A stretch of 64,000 bases of DNA from Clarkia xantiana subsp. parviflora (GCA_036873135.1 JAPTYO010000011.1:6990298-7054297); one strand, 5' to 3'; counted from the stretch's first letter, positions 33,085-46,823 are shown. Numbers and translations are program-made. The notes: generated by a model from the letters alone, not told the origin.

Positions 33085-34932
33085 TATTTTAAGATAGGGT
33101 GTACGCGTGATTCGGGTCGTCTGCTCACCTTGGGTCTTGACTTACCAAGGGTGGATATGCGCGGCTCAGACGAGCTCCTTGCCTTAGTTTTTTGAGATGG
33201 TCATGTTTGATAACTGCGCAAAGGGTTAGTAGCACCACGGACTACGAGTAATATGATAAATGTGATTTTGGAAGAAGTAAGGCATGAGCGCGCATGGACT
33301 TTTTCGGGTTTGTAAAATGATCAAATATATACGGAACGTTCATGCCACGACCAAATGTATCAAAATGATAACAAATCATGAAAGTTTTGATAAAACGTTT
33401 TTCATGCAATATGATGGTTTTCGGGAGCCCGTCGTCCGAGACGGCCGTCTTGACAGTGAGACGACGGTTTTAGTAAATGAAATAATGCCGGGTTTGGAAA
33501 ATCACATGTGATGGACTTGATATGAAAACTCATAAAAATAATGTTTTCAAGTAGTTGAGACCATTTGAAATAACTTAGTTGAATTTAGCTAAGTCACTTG
33601 ATGGTGAAAATCCAAGTTATCAACAACTTTAAAAAATGGAGGGTGGATGTGAGTGTACCTCTTGGATGTATGGTGCTTGTTAGGTTGTGTAGTCCACCTC
33701 CTCTTTGTGATAGTTTATAAAACTACACACATTTGAATAGGTTGTTGAGAGGGTTTTAGAGAGGTTTTAGGGTAGTGATTTAGGAGAACCACTTTAGGGC
33801 CCTAACACCACCCTTTTCCGGCCGGCAACCACCAGGATCAGCACCGGCCAGAGCACGGCGGCCCAGCGGCGGCGCGGCGCGGCAGCAGCGGCGGCAGGAG
33901 CGGCGGCGATAGGCGGGGCGGCGGCTGCAACTTGGCGGGTTGATTTCGAGCTCAATTCGATCCGTTTTCGGGTCCTTCTTGTCGGGTATTGATCGGTAAT
34001 GTCCTCTCCTTCCTTTGCTTGATGTCAATTGGACCTTTAGGGCTGCACATTTTGCATTTTAATAAGGTGCATGATAGGTGTTCGACGAAATGCCTAAGTG
34101 AAATTTTGGCTTGATTTTTCAAAATTCGTTTTTGGCCAAATTCTAAATGTAGATAGATAGAGTTATGGTTAGTGAACTCCCTTTGTGAAGAGGCCCTTAG
34201 GTTTCGGACAACCGAGGGGAAATCGTGGAGGTTCGAAATCGGACATATTCGAGCGAAAAGTTCGACCCTTTGTATTTTGATGTGGGTGACTTGATATGAA
34301 GCCCCCAAGTGTAATAATGACTCCATGATTATTTGTGAGTGGATAGTCATGCCCCCGGAGTTTAGGTGATCGCTTGGTAGCTCGTGCTTATCGGTGGCTT
34401 AGTTGACCCGAGTGCTCTTTGAATTGTTCGGGTAGGGGTAAGTCTCCCCGTGACATGTAATGGGCTTGCTTAAATGTATTTGAGCTGCTTGTATGTGCCC
34501 CCCGGAGCCTTGAGCCGTTTTGGGGATAAAATTTGATCGAAATGTGGTCGGATGGCATTTTGTTAATTATGACCAACTTTGCATGTCTTGGATTTCTTTA
34601 GCTCTTGAACTTATCGCTTTGCGGAATGCTTGAATACCTGTGTCACATTGCACAAATATATGGAAATTTGATTAGTAGGTGGCCTAGGCCTTTGGTGAGC
34701 GTAGGGATTTTTGACTCCCGAGCGGGAGGGTTCCTAGCTGTTTGCTTGCGGACAGTTGGTCCGTTGGGTTGGATGCCCTTGAAAAGGACTCAATGAATGT
34801 GGTTGATGTGTTGCCTTGGTTTTTGATTGGGTTGTGTATGGTTTTTGCAGGGTTTGGTTGACGGGCTTGCAAGCGCGCGTCTCTAATACTTAGAGTGTTC
34901 CTGGTAGGTAACGGTTTCGGCTTCTTCACGCA
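33085..34932 (+). promoter_or_regulatory. Presumed promoter, 5'-UTR exon and UTR intron of the element C antisense gene
   Basis: A TATA-like TTTATAAAAC (33714-33723) precedes a GC-rich block (33820-33930) encoding nothing convincing. A donor GATCG|GTAATG (intron from 33996) and acceptor TTTTTGCAG (to 34850) define a probable 855-bp UTR intron ending 82 nt before the ATG. No minisatellite is present here, unlike in A and B. Part of 33180-33500 is shared with element D. Confidence 0.45.
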
Positions 34933-37273
34933 ATGAGTAAGTCTCATCACTCTGTTTCGGATAACATTGATGGGGAGGTTGATGAGGGCACCATGGATTC
35001 CGATTCTGGGTCTCGAAGCGATGTGCTTTTGGGACCGTCGGGTGACCGCGTGATACTGGAGAAGACCCAAATGTTTTTTTCCCAACAAGCTTCCACGTTC
35101 CAAGTTTGATCTCTATGTCTCGACCCGGGGCTGGTGTCCCGGCATAGAGGTCTCGTATCCTTGGGACGTCGTGAAGGGGGTCGAATTTGGTCGGCCCACC
35201 GTTCCTCCGGCTGAATACGAGGCTGTTTATCTTTCACAGTTCCGAGAAGGGCTGCGGTTTCCTTATTGTCAGGATCTGGTCCGCCTTTGTCGACATTACA
35301 GGATTTCTCCCGTCTCTATCACTCCACCGGGGTTTAGAGCTTGGACATGTTTCCGGGTGCAATGTCATCTAAACTCTTGGGATTACTCGATAGTGCTTTT
35401 TCGAGCCTTCTACCGCCTGGGTAAGGCAGATGAGTCTGGGATGTGTACTTTCAGCTTGCGTTGGCCTCACATGACCGAGAAGGGATTCTCCTCCCTTGGC
35501 TTGCGCAGGGCGGGGTGGAATACTGAGGCGCGGTTCTGCGAAAGATCGGACACTTCCCAGAACAAATGGAAGTGTCAGTACTTTTTTATAAAGGATGCGG
35601 GCACGACTTGGATGACTTCTCACATAGTGGATTCCGACCCCGTTCTGCGTTTTCAGGAGTTCTCCGACGCAGACAAGGTTGCTTTGAAGAAGATTCACAC
35701 GGCGAATAGGGCGGGGGAGTATAGCCCCCTTTATCGTGCTTCTGACGCCGAGCTGCTCGCGGCGGGCATTCATGTACGTCCTTCGGGGGAGGAGTTGGTA
35801 TGTTTTGAAGTTTCGTAACATTTGTTCCTGTTTCCTTGTAGGTTGGTTTCTTAACAGACGCCCCTGTTTACAGGGTGGAGTTGCAGGCGGATCTCCTCAG
35901 ACTGTTCCTGGCCTCGGCGATACTCCTCCTGTTGGCCCGGGTATGGGACTTGTGCCTTTTAAAGGTTTCGTTGAGATTTTTCCCCATGCTAACATGCTAA
36001 TGGTCTTTTTGTGGTTGTCTTTGCAGGCTTGGTATTCCCGACGGCGGGGGGAGTTGCACCTGTCCGAGAGCATGATGCTGACGTCCGTTCCCCGAGCGAT
36101 CCTAGGAGGTCGACGTCTGCCGGCATGCCTCTTGCTCCTTCCTGCGACAAAGGGAAGGGGCCAATGTATGCAGATTCGACCATGCCTGTCCCCCGGTCGG
36201 GGAGCGGGCGTTCAGTGGAGGTGCCTCCCTTGGCAGGTGACTGTGGTTGACTTCTTGTTGTATTGGTACAGTTTGCCTTCTCCTAATGTGTTTGCTTTTG
36301 ATGTGTAGTTGTTCCTACTCCTCCAGCTCTTCGCAAGTCTGATCTGATGTGTCGGCTTGATCGGGATGTGTCCGGGAACGAGTGGACTCCCTACTCTCAG
36401 TCTGCTATTCGCTTTCCCAAGGATGTTTTCTTGAGCACACCTGCTGTCGGTGTGCGTGTGGTTCAGCGGTCTGTTCCGCCGGCTGACCGCAAGAAGTGCC
36501 CTCGCGATCCTGAGGCTGCTTTGAAGTGTGTTGAGGAGTCGCTCGCGCGCTTTGCTCCTGTACGTTGTTTTCTTTTTATGTTGGATCTATCATGTTTGTC
36601 TGGCTTCTTTGTGTGTGATGTGCTTGTGTTGTTGTTGCAGGTGAATGCCGTGATGACCAACCTTTCCTCCTTTGTTGTTGAGCTTGTTGAGGAGACGAGG
36701 GGTCTGCAGGGTCGTCATGAGCACTTGTCTCAGGATGTCGTTGTGTTGAGGGAGAAGGCTCGCGCTCATTCAGATGCTTCTTCCAAGGCTTCCGCTGATC
36801 TCAAGGGAAGTCAGGATTGCGCGTCTCAGCTGGAGGCGGAGCTGTTTGCCTTATTGCGCCAGGAGAAGGTCGACGAGGAGGCACATGCTGTGGCGTTGAA
36901 GGAGACTAAGGAGTCTCATGTTGCCCTGGGTGATCAGCTTGAAATGATTGAATTTCCTACTACAGCTGATTACTCCAAACTTCTCGAGAAGGCACGTGAT
37001 GATCGCATGGAGTCTTTCTCTGTGGATTACTTCAGGAGGATATACTCTCTTGCCCCCGATTTTCCTTTTCAGAGTGCTGGGCCATATACTGGCTATGCCC
37101 TCGGGGCTATTGCGGGGATCCGAGCGGGCGATGTGGGCGGAGCTAGTGGTTTGACGGGACAGGTGTCCGTCCCTGTTGGTGACGATCGCCGTGGTGTTTT
37201 CAACAGCCCTGCGCATGATGTTTTTATGGCTGACGCCTTTGGCTCTGGTGCTCCTGACGTTGGGTCAGGTTGA
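34933..37273 (+). pseudogene. Antisense five-exon gene of element C, one frameshift
   Basis: Inferred exons: 34933-35797, 35874-35940, 36027-36236, 36309-36559 and 36641-37273. GT-AG intron phases are 0, 1, 1 and 0 as in A, and the first intron is 76 bp in both. Protein similarity to A is clear in exon 1 (FREGLRFPYC, FFIKDAGTTW) and exon 4 (FPKD, VGVRV, SVPPADR). Exon 5 opens with a coiled coil. The only break seen is one extra T in the T-run at 35074-35080, which ends the frame from the ATG shortly afterwards; downstream the frame is open. The function of the family is unknown. Confidence 0.78.
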
Positions 37274-38681
37274 TCTTTCTTTGTTTTATATGACTTTCTT
37301 GTGTATATATGGTTACTCCCCTTGCATGGGTGAGATTTTGGCGGGGTGTGTCCCGGGCTTGACTTTTTATGCTGGCTGGATGCCTTTACTTTTCAGACCT
37401 GCTATATTATATATATATATGCCTGACATGAGATGTTAGAAAGATATAATACTTAGCATTATTTTGCATCTTCCTTTATTGTTGTCTCTATAACTTGTTC
37501 TCTTTTGGAAGAGTGTAGCTCTGTTGACAGGTCGATTTCCTTAATCCGATGGTTTTCCTTAGGAAATTGCATCTCTATTGGTGGCGGGGTGCGGATAAAT
37601 TAGTATTACCAGCACATGTGGCTTTGTAAGGAAGAGGATCCATGTTGAACTGCTTGTCTTCCTTTACAAGGATGCGAATAGATTAGTACGTTCACATACT
37701 TGGTATAGTTGTTTGTTTGCGAAGTGTGAATAGATTAGTACGTCCGACACTTGCATTTGTTTGCGAGGGAGGATTCCTAAGGAACCGCTTGTTCCCCGAC
37801 TTTTGCAAGGATGTGAATAGATTAGTACGTTCACATCCTTGTATTGTGGCGAAGTGTGGATTCCTAAGGAACTGATTGTCCCCCGACTTTTTGCAAGGAT
37901 GTGAATAGATTAGTACGTTCACATCCTTGTATTGTGGCAAAGTGTGGATAGATTAGTACGTCCGACACTTGCATTTGTTTGCGAGGGAGGATTCCTAAGG
38001 AACCGCTTGTCCCCCGACTTTTTGCAAGGATGTGAATAGATTAGTACGTTCACATCCTTGTATTGTGGCGAAGTGTGGATAGATTAGTACGTCCGACACT
38101 TGCATTTGTTTGCGAGGGAGGATTCCTAAGGAACCGCTTGTCCCCCGACTTTTTGCAAGGATGTGAATAGATTAGTACGTTCACATCCTTGTATTGTGGC
38201 GAAGTGTGGATAGATTAGTACGTCCGACACTTGCATTTGTTTGCGAGGGAGGATTCCTAAGGAACCGCTTTCCCCCGACTTTTTGCAAGGATGTGAATAG
38301 ATTAGTACGTTCACATCCTTGATGAAATTATTTTGTCTCCTTGCATGCGTCGCGCTCCCTCTGTTTTGAATACAAGCATGAGCTTTGCTTGGTCTTGCTT
38401 TGATATCTTTTTGATGGCTTTTCTTGTTTTTTGCCCTTTCTGCGTGTAGGGTTAGGGCCTTTGTTGATGATGTATGTGGCTTGTTCCTGGTTTTGAGCCG
38501 GGGTAGCTTGCCATTATATAGTGATTTTTCCTACGCAAGGAGTGAACTTCATTAGTCTTCTTGTTTATTTACAAGGGATGTGCATGGATGGAGTCAACTG
38601 ATCTCCCATCCTGAACGTTCTACTTAATACTTGAAAACTAAAGATAGAGTATGTGCATGTCATAGGGGAAGGATTATTCCC
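37274..38681. repeat. Convergent intergenic region of element C with a ~131-bp minisatellite
   Basis: No gene. Between about 37670 and 38325 a unit of roughly 131 bp is repeated about five times (one copy is short, 88 bp). It contains inverted motifs such as GGATGTGAA...TTCACATCC around ATAGATTAGTACG. Its sequence is unrelated to the minisatellites at the same position in A and B. Confidence 0.88.
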
Positions 38682-41600
38682 TTAGTGACGGTTTGATAAA
38701 GCTGGCTTCTTGCATGCAATGTAGGAGCGCAGAGCTCCTTGTTTGATCAGTTCCTCGATTCTGTTGCGTAGAGAGGGGCATCCATTCGTGCTGTGACCCC
38801 ATCTGTTGTGGTAGTGGCACCACATTTCTGGATACTTCCCGAGGAAGGCAATCCGGATCTCGCTTGGAGGAGGTAAAACATCTTTCAGGATGGTCTTGAA
38901 CAACTCCTCCACCTTTATGTTCAGAGGTGTATATTCGCCATCTTGGTTGTTGTTCAAGTCTTGTCTTGCACGCTTGTGTTCGCGCGCCTCCTCTTGTTCT
39001 GCAGGTGGGCTGAACCACCCCAGCTCGTTTGCGACCTCGATTGCTGTCTCCATCTTCTCTTTTAAGTCAGCCATAGATTTGGTTGTTCTCCACCCTTGTG
39101 TTCGTCCAAATAGGAGGAATGTAGGTGAGTTCATGTTCAGGAAAAAGGCATTGATCACAGCTGACTTTTCTACCAAACTTGAGGTTGCATTTATGGCGAA
39201 TCGCTTGAAGTAACTCTGGATGGATTCCGATTTCCCTTGCTTGATGTCCCATATGCTTGGGAGCATTGGGGTTTGAGGTGCCGGGAGTCTTTCTCCTCAT
39301 CTCATCATTTCGTCAAATCGCATCTCAACTTCAGACTTGGAACATTGTCCCCTTTCAATGACTGCTATGTCCAGACGGTTCTTGCATCTTAGGGCGTTGA
39401 CATAGCACTTTCGTGCTGTCGTCTGATCGCCCAAGACTTCACCAACTCCTCCTCTTAAGCGGTACTTCAGCTTTTGGTATGCCGTTGAAGGCACCATCTC
39501 GTAGGGGTTTATCGTTGTTCTTCCGAGAATTCCGTTGTAAGCGCCAAGGCTCTCGACGATCACGAAAGTGATGTCGACTTTCATTGCGTTCCATCCTTCT
39601 CCTATCACAGTGGGAAGGGTGATCATCCCCAGTGGGTATGTAGCAGCTCCTGCAAAGCTTACTAACGGGAAATTTCCCGGCTTCAGGTCCTCTCTCTTCA
39701 TTCCAAGCTGTTCGAGGACATTGACATGGAGGATGTCTGACGAGCTTCCTCCGTCGACTAGGATTCTTTTGACATCGAACCCGTTGATTTCCATTGTTAT
39801 TACTAACGCATCATCATGCGGGTAGACGCTGTGTGCCATGTCTTTTCTCGAGAATCCTATCACAGGGTCCTCCTCTTCCGGTTTCTTTCTTTTCCCATAC
39901 TTGGGGAGTGTGCTTGCCTGCGCAGCGTATACATCTCTTGTGTTGGAGACTTGTCCTCCTGCAGCTGGACCACCATGAATGACATTAATAACTCCCCTCT
40001 TTTTAGGAGGGGGGTTGTCATTGGTCTTCTCTTTTCCTTTCTCCTTTGGCGTGAATTTTCTTTTCACCTTCTCAATCTTTCCCCCTTGGTCGACGTAGTG
40101 CTTAAGTCCGCCTTCTTGTATGATTCGATTGATTTGGAACTTAAGACTTCTACAGTCGTCAGTTCATGGCCGTTGACTTCGTGGCTTTCACACCACTTGT
40201 CTTGCTCCTTCCCTAGCTGGCCCTTTCTGAAACCGAATGGCTCTTTCCAGAGGTTTTGCTCTTTCATTTCTTTCAGTATGACACTCAGGGGAGCGTTCAA
40301 AGGGATTAGCTCAATGGTGTTGACGTCTGGATTCTTGTCTTCTTCAATGTTGAATGTTCTCTTCTGGGGCGGAGTCCACTGTTTTTGTTGGGGGGTTTGG
40401 TTCTGCTTCAGGGGGCCTGGCTTACTCTCATCTTTCTTGTTGCCTGGCTTAACCCACTTGTCCCGAGCTGTCATCTTGTAATGCTCAGCATCAATGTACT
40501 CTTTTACTCTTTCCACGAGTTCTTCCATTGTTTCCACCGGCCTTGTAGAAAGCTTTTGTTCCAAGTCGTACCCGTGCCTTCCCAGGTTTCTGACAAAGGC
40601 ATGGATGATTTCTATCTCTGCGATGTTCGTTTGAATTTCCGAGATGTTTTGATTAAACCGGATGTAGTAGCTTGCGAGGGACTCATTCCACTCCTGCTTG
40701 ACGTCATCCAAGGCATTTGATCCTTTGACGATCGAACGTTCTCCCATGTAACGGTGGATGAACTTTTCTTTGAGGGACTGCCACGAGTCTATGCTCTTCT
40801 TTGGCAGGGAGAAGAGCCAGTGTGCAGCTGGTCCGCCTAATGTTTGGGGGAATGTCATGGCTATGTGGTGAGGGTTGTCTGTTCTCCCCAAAAGCATTGC
40901 TTCATGCTGCTGCACATGCTCTATTGGGTCTCCCTTGCCTCGGTACTTTTCCGGCCTTAGATTATACAGTGCGTCTGGGACGCGACTGTACACAAGCTCG
41001 TCAGTGAAAGGGTGGGATGTGGTGTCCACCAATGTGTTCATCCCTCTCATTTTCCTTTGCTTTATCTTCTTTTCAATCAGCTTTTCGAGCATCTCCTCCG
41101 TCAACCTGGTGACTGGGTTACCCTGATTTGGGGGGTATGCTTCTTGTCCCATGCTTGCGCCTTGTTGGGGAAATTGCGCCTGCGTCGGGTTGTACTGAGA
41201 ATATCCACCTTGATATCCCTGGAATGTCTGAGACGGCTGCCTCCAGGCTCCTTCATTGAATGGCCCTGCTTGGTAGGGTGTTTGGGAGTGCGAGAGCTCC
41301 TGTCTTGTCCCTTGTTAGGGGAACTGCCTGCTTTGCTGTGCATTCCCGTGAAAGGTCGGGGTTTTTGAGATTGTAGGGCCTCTCTGCTGAGGTGCATTCA
41401 TTGGAGGGGCCTGCCTTGGTGGCGGGGGCATATTTGCTTGTTGCGCGGGAGGGGGTGGTGGCGCCCCGTATCCTTGGTTGCACAAGGCCTCTCTTAGATG
41501 AAGCAGTTGTTCGAGTGCCGCCATCATTTCTGGGGTGACTGCGGGTGCAGACTGTGCCCCTGGTGCCTGGTTGTATGCTCCAGCATTTGGCATTCCGTAT

Positions 41601-41857
41601 GGTTGCTCCTGCGTGTCGAAGGTTTGATGGGCGAAGCCTGGAGGAGCGTTGGTTTGCTGTGTGCCCCCTTGCGCGTTACTCCGAGAGTGTACGCTTCTTG
41701 TTGGCATAGACGAGGCGACTGAGGCCTCGCTTTGGCTCTGTGGGGGGTCTCTCTGCGGAGGAGGTCTCATGCTTGACTCCGGGGCCGGAGTTTTCCTTGG
41801 ACGTCCTGGTCCTCTTTTCTTCGTCTTAGTCGGCGGTGGCTGCTCGTTGCTTGCCAT
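38682..41857 (-). pseudogene. gag: Gag-protease-Gag' polyprotein of element C, three breaks
   Basis: ATG at 41857, about 25 nt past the primer site. N-terminal GPGRPRK AT-hook-like motif, long Pro/Gln linker, then TAA at 41315-41317. The frame resumes through a full Gag domain (ALYNLRPEKYRGKGDPIEHV, MTFPQTLGGPAAHW). A 1-bp deletion near 40160 within the first CHHC knuckle shifts the frame. The protease part (VDGGSSSDIL, GRTTINPYE) follows and ends at TGA 39297-39299. The last part, to 38682, holds the second Gag-like module (FLLFGRTQGWRTTKSMADLK) and second knuckle WCHYHNRWGHSTNGC. Conservation of the second module in this diverged family argues that it is functional. Confidence 0.87.
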
Positions 41858-41881
41858 GCTTTTGGTCCTGTGGGTGATCCG

Positions 41882-41893
41882 CAGACGGCGCCA
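41882..41893 (-). promoter_or_regulatory. Element C primer-binding site
   Basis: Sense TGGCGCCGTCTG two nt from the LTR. Same core as A, B and D, without the T-loop-like extension seen in A and B. Confidence 0.7.
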
Positions 41894-41895
41894 AG

Positions 41896-42643
41896 TGTTT
41901 CGACCAAGTTAACGCGGGCGGTCCGCTGAGTAACTTGTCGATGTCTCTGGGTGGGGTGTGAGTCTGTTAGGGCTAAGTCCGTCTCTCTAAGATCGTGCAC
42001 GGGCCCTTGTCTTCAGAATCGCGCTGAGTCCTCCGGGCTCTCTCGCTAACTGTTCTTCCGTACCTGCGAGAGGAGCATTACCAAGCAACACTCGTGGAGA
42101 GGGGGGGGGTGCTTGGTGCGCTCGCTCCGACGATCAACATCAGACAGTTTCTAGAGAGAGAGAGAGTTTAGAGAGAGGTCAGAGCTTTTCTTGATTCTCA
42201 CCCCAAAAGTGACTTGAAAATGTTTACCCCCAAGGTGGCTATTTATAGGCAACCTTGGACCGTAAACCGGTTTTGACCCGGTTCAATGTGGAAATGTGAA
42301 CCGGGATGCAGGGGAGAGCTTTGGGAAAAGCACTCTGACGCGCGTCTCAGGCGGCTGTCACGAGCGGGACGCGCGCACCTTTGAAACATAGGTCTCGGAC
42401 ACATAGGAGTTAGTTAAAAATCGGGTCTCCTATACATTCGAGACGAAATGGGGGGTGTGCGCGACACCCCCCGGGTGTTAAGCTTACCCGGAAATTCCGG
42501 GTAAGCCCCCGGGGGTGCCGGGCAAGTTCGCGACTTGCCCAGTTTCCCCCGGTTAGCTCGAAATCGGGTTTCGTAAAGGGTCTCGCGCGTGTATGAGGTC
42601 CGAATAATTTAAAACCGAGCCCGAATCATGCGTATATCCATCA
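41896..42643 (-). repeat. Element C right LTR
   Basis: 748 bp, nearly identical to the left LTR, with the sense TATA box at about 42237-42250. One visible difference is a complete TTACCCGGAAATTCCGGGTAA palindrome where the left LTR has a mutated arm. Confidence 0.93.
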
Positions 42644-43499
42644 GAATACACACTGTAATTCAACTATTCGTGCACTATAGTTGTATGAAACAGATGAGAA
42701 TGACCGAGTTGGCACTGGACTTTAGAAAACTTTTGATTTGTTTAAGTTAGAAGTATGAGAATTTGCTTGGATTCGCTTTTGTTGAGCTAGGTCTCTGTTT
42801 AGGGAGAATCCTTCATAGTGCATTAAGTAGTATCTTTATACAAAGTTATCAATTATGTTTTAGTTATATCTTCTTAGTATTTATTTCTTGAAATAATAAC
42901 AGTGTTCTTATCGTTAGGTTCTTATCCTTTAATATGTATTTGAATATTAGCTACATTTGCGGTTTATATACATGAGATGAAAGTCAGTATTTACAAGTAT
43001 ATTCACAGGAAACCATAGTCGATGTATAAAGAGAAATAAATGCAAAAATATCACCTTCATATTATTAATTCAAAATATAATTAATTATTACATATTACCA
43101 ATCCTATTTCTGGGTACATATACTGCCCATTTTGCACAATTCCTCTTGAAATGCCCTACTGATGAATTATGTGCCCACTGTCGATATCATCAACTATTTA
43201 CTATTGGAAACCTAAATGTATTTTTATTCTACTTATTTACTAATCTTCATAAATATTTAGATAATATACAATTAGCATTCAACAAATATATAATAATGTT
43301 ATTACAGATGGTTGTGCAAAAGCACAATATGCACCTTAAATGAAAATCAAGTTCACGTTGTTATTATTCCTATTTGCCATTTGCCATGTTAATATTAATT
43401 AATTAATGTTCTCTGTTAATACTAGATCATAAAATATATTGGTGTGTATAGATTTATTAATGGTGGTTGCACGTGCAACCCACGTGTAGAGATCACTAG

Positions 43500-44526
43500 T
43501 ATTTATAAAAATTGAAGTGTATAAGAAGTTGTATTTCTACAATATGCACTTTATGGAAACATTATTTTTATTAATGTCATTTATATGTGTTCATATACTT
43601 TTATTTCGTCCTTATTATAAAGAATATGGGTGGTCCGCAAAATTAATAAAGTAATAAAATGCATAATGTGTTACAATATATACAAAGTATATCTCATACA
43701 GATTATGAAATTAACACATTCCAGGTAAACTTGAAGTTTAGTGCCAGCATCAGCAAGATTGATTTTACATTCTGGTAAAATAGAAGCTTACTGATGCATA
43801 AAGGTAAGTCAGAAGTTTACCTTATAATACGATATTCTGCAATGAGTTCTCTCTTTTATTTCACAACATTGTTGAATTAAAAAATTAGAATACATATATA
43901 TATAAATTAAAAAAAATGTTAAGTAGATATTAGGAATATAAAATAGATGGCTCAATTACTCGAACATATGGTCAAGTTTGTTAAGCTGGGATTATTCGTA
44001 GTATTTTTTACATTCTAATTAATTATTAACTTTTTATATTAATGATAAACAAAATTACATCTGTAAATTTTTCAGTTTTTATTTTAACGTTTTATTTTTC
44101 GAAGAAAAAAGTGTGATTTCTAATATATTATTTGTAATATTTATTTTCCATGAGGCGTTGACATGGCTTGTTTAATTGTTGTCACATAAGCAAATCCAGC
44201 TACATCAGAGAAGGAGGATGAGCTAGACATTGATGAAAATTAAGGTCAAATTGGACCGTATCGAAGGATACTACTTTTAATTAACGACTTCATGAGAGAT
44301 TTCTATGTCTATAAGTTTGAGGTTTGCTGTTGGGATAAATTCTTGTAAACACAAAATATAATAAAAATAATAAAACATAAGGAATATTATTTCAACGAAT
44401 GGAAGCTTTGTGTAACAAATTATTTAAAAAAAATAACAAATTATATTTGCTTGCGAGGTCCGACATTTCAGTCTTGGACATGCTACGCGTGATCTGTAGC
44501 TTTAACTACATGCAAGAACCATCTAT
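43500..44526. other. AT-rich spacer downstream of PR-1 copy 3
   Basis: Non-coding, collinear with 28736-29762. Small differences ((TA)n length, GGGATTATTC for GGGGTTATTC) are shared with the unit 4 spacer. Confidence 0.8.
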
Positions 44527-45077
44527 CTAGAAGGGTTTCTCCCATAACGTGTTTCCACGAGGATAGTAATTGCAAAGAACAAAGGATGTTCCTTTTTCAG
44601 TAAGACACGGAGCCGTATAACATCCGACAGACGTCGTTTTAGACCATATTACTTTGGTATATTGAAAGCAGTTGAGGCTAACTCTTATTGTATAGTTTGT
44701 CCCGTGCGTACACTTTTTTTGTTCATCCACCCAGGTTTGCACAATTGTAGATGTATTTTCCGGCGCAACGGCCTTACCATAATTATGACCATAAGTATCC
44801 TCGATATTGCAATCAAGCAGCGATTTGCATTGTTTCGCCACCTCGGTGGCACAACTCTGTGCATAGCTTGCCAAGGTGTCGTTCAAACAAGTGGGGACAC
44901 TCCAACCATTTTTCGGGCTGCATTTTGACTATCCAAGTATGTTTGGGGTAGGACTTGGGATGATGAGGATGCTCCTGAGGAGTCTGGTGTAACATTAATA
45001 GGCGAGGCCGAGCTCATTACTAATAACGATTTCACTAAGAAAATAATGAATGCATGGAGGAGGTCACCGCGAGCCAT
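44527..45077 (-). pseudogene. PR-1-like copy 3, frameshifted
   Basis: 551 bp, one C fewer than intact copies: GTTCAAAC instead of GTTCCAAAC near 44881 (plus strand). On the gene strand this turns the Trp codon of PLVWND into an immediate TGA, leaving a 64-residue product with signal peptide but no CAP core. Beyond the break the frame is open to the normal stop, with extra changes (A to S before PLV, Q to H in YGQNYG, G to W near the C terminus). Copy 4 has the same deletion. Confidence 0.93.
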
Positions 45078-45761
45078 TTTTATTTGAATGTTATTTCTAA
45101 ATGAATTATGTTTGATCTGGGATGCACATTAGTTGATATTTATAAGCAACCCTAATAGTGAATGAAATGGTCAACTTGCTTAAATTAGTTGTGGTTATCT
45201 GTGCTTACTCAAATATTAGCAAACGAGATCAACGGTTTTAAAATGATTGTGCTAATTTAATTATTTTCAAATACGAAATTAGATGATACTCATTGATGGT
45301 TCATGGGTCTCTGAAAATTGACCTTTGGTTTATGGTCATTGCATGATGGTAATTTTTCGGCTAAAAATAGAAAGAAAGAAAACATTAATATGAATCAGTC
45401 ATTAAGTTAATCATACCATAAATAATTGATAAATTTTATTAACATTCTAAAAGTTGTATAAAATAAAAAAAGTAATGCCTCATGATAGTAAACTAATATA
45501 ATTAATATTTAGCGAAAAAAAAAAAGATAACATAATTTAATGGAAAATAAGGAAAAAAATTGTGAAAGTAATTAAAAGAAGGCAAATCACATTGAATTTT
45601 TTTTTTTTGGTAACGACATTAAAAAATTATTGTTGTTGAATAATACTAAATATCTGATTTTTACAACAGATGAAATTAAATAATACAAATATATATATAT
45701 ATATTATTTAAAATACGAACGTAGTTTTTCCAATATTAATTTCCATTTTTTAATCAAATAA
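45078..45761 (-). promoter_or_regulatory. Upstream region of PR-1 pseudogene copy 3
   Basis: TATAAATA retained at 45137-45144; otherwise AT-rich and non-coding. Confidence 0.6.
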
Positions 45762-46823
45762 TCTCTCTATATTTAAAAAATCCCTGTTAATAGGGTGGGG
45801 GGGGGGGATAAAAAAACAATTTGATTCTAGGGGAATGCCGAGAATTTGTTGGGTGGAGGCGCAAGAATTCGTTGATTCAGAAAAATACCGAAGAACTGAC
45901 GCAGATTTGAGGAAAACCTCGATTTTTCATTAATAATCTCAAAAACTGAATGCAAAATTCGTCTAGTAGAGTTTAAATAGCTAAAGAGAAAACCCTAATT
46001 CTAAGATATATATATATGAAATTAATTAATAAGTACAAACATAACTAAAAAATTGCAATAAGACCCAAAAAAACACAAAACTGTAAATTTAACCCTCTAA
46101 ACGATGGAATTTGGCCTCCAAACGTTGGATTCCCGGGTAGTGGATCTGTATTAGAATGTCTTTTCCGCATGAAAAACTCTATTCGTTTGCCAAAATCCGA
46201 CACTTGAAAGTTCGGGGACGAAAATCGCAGAATTAATCAATTCCAGCCGCATCAGTAAGCCTCAGAGATGAGAGTTCTTAATTTTGTATGGAATTCACAT
46301 CCTTATGACATTGATCTTGCTGGCCAAATATACTCTCATAAACTGTCATAACAACATCAACGGTTTTACCATTTTGCCTTCAACAATGTGAATTGCACTA
46401 TCCTTTTATCATGCATATATTCAATGGCCTGGGTTTGTGAAATAAGTGCAATAATGTTACCATTTGTCTCAAATTTATATCCTATAGGGCATGGCTTGCC
46501 CTGGATGTATATTTCATTTGTCATATATTTTACAACAGATTTCTCATTTTAATCCTTTAATTATTTCCACTTGAATATTTTAGTAGGTTAATACAAGAAG
46601 AAGAAGGAGGAGAAGAAGAAGAAGAAGAAGAGGGTACTATTCAGAAGTATTGTTACCTTCTTTCTTATTGAATCATCGAGATACCAATGGTATTTCTTAT
46701 GCAGAAATCGATAATCACATTTCAGACTTCAACGACATAATGGAAGGTTTGAGTTAAATTTTTTTATCGTGCTATTCTTTAAATAATATGCTATTCTAGT
46801 TCATTATCTTTAAAGTTTCGGTT

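Larger units (their letters stand above)
32291..42643 (-). mobile_element. LTR retroelement C (second family, same architecture)
   Basis: LTRs at 32291-33042 and 41896-42643 (TGTTTCG...CCATCA), with a perfect 5-bp duplication GAATA (32286-32290, 42644-42648). The empty site AAGGAATACACACTG is intact in other units. Sense is minus. LTR sequence is largely unlike A/B, but the proteins are homologous. The two LTRs differ at only about a dozen positions, so insertion is recent. Confidence 0.95.
30993..43499 (+). mobile_element. Helitron-like element, unit 2/3, split by element C
   Basis: TCTCTCTATATTT start after A; palindrome and CTAG (43496-43499) end before T. About 2.15 kb without element C. 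The two-exon fragment (exon 2 from 32075) has a 1-bp deletion near 32143. Confidence 0.45.

Noticed and set aside
38682..41857. Reverse transcriptase or integrase hidden in frameshifted parts of the elements
   Set aside because: Reading across the breaks in A, B and C accounts for the whole Gag-protease-Gag' frame. I saw no YxDD box, RNase H motif or HHCC integrase motif, and the remaining space is taken by minisatellites and the antisense gene.
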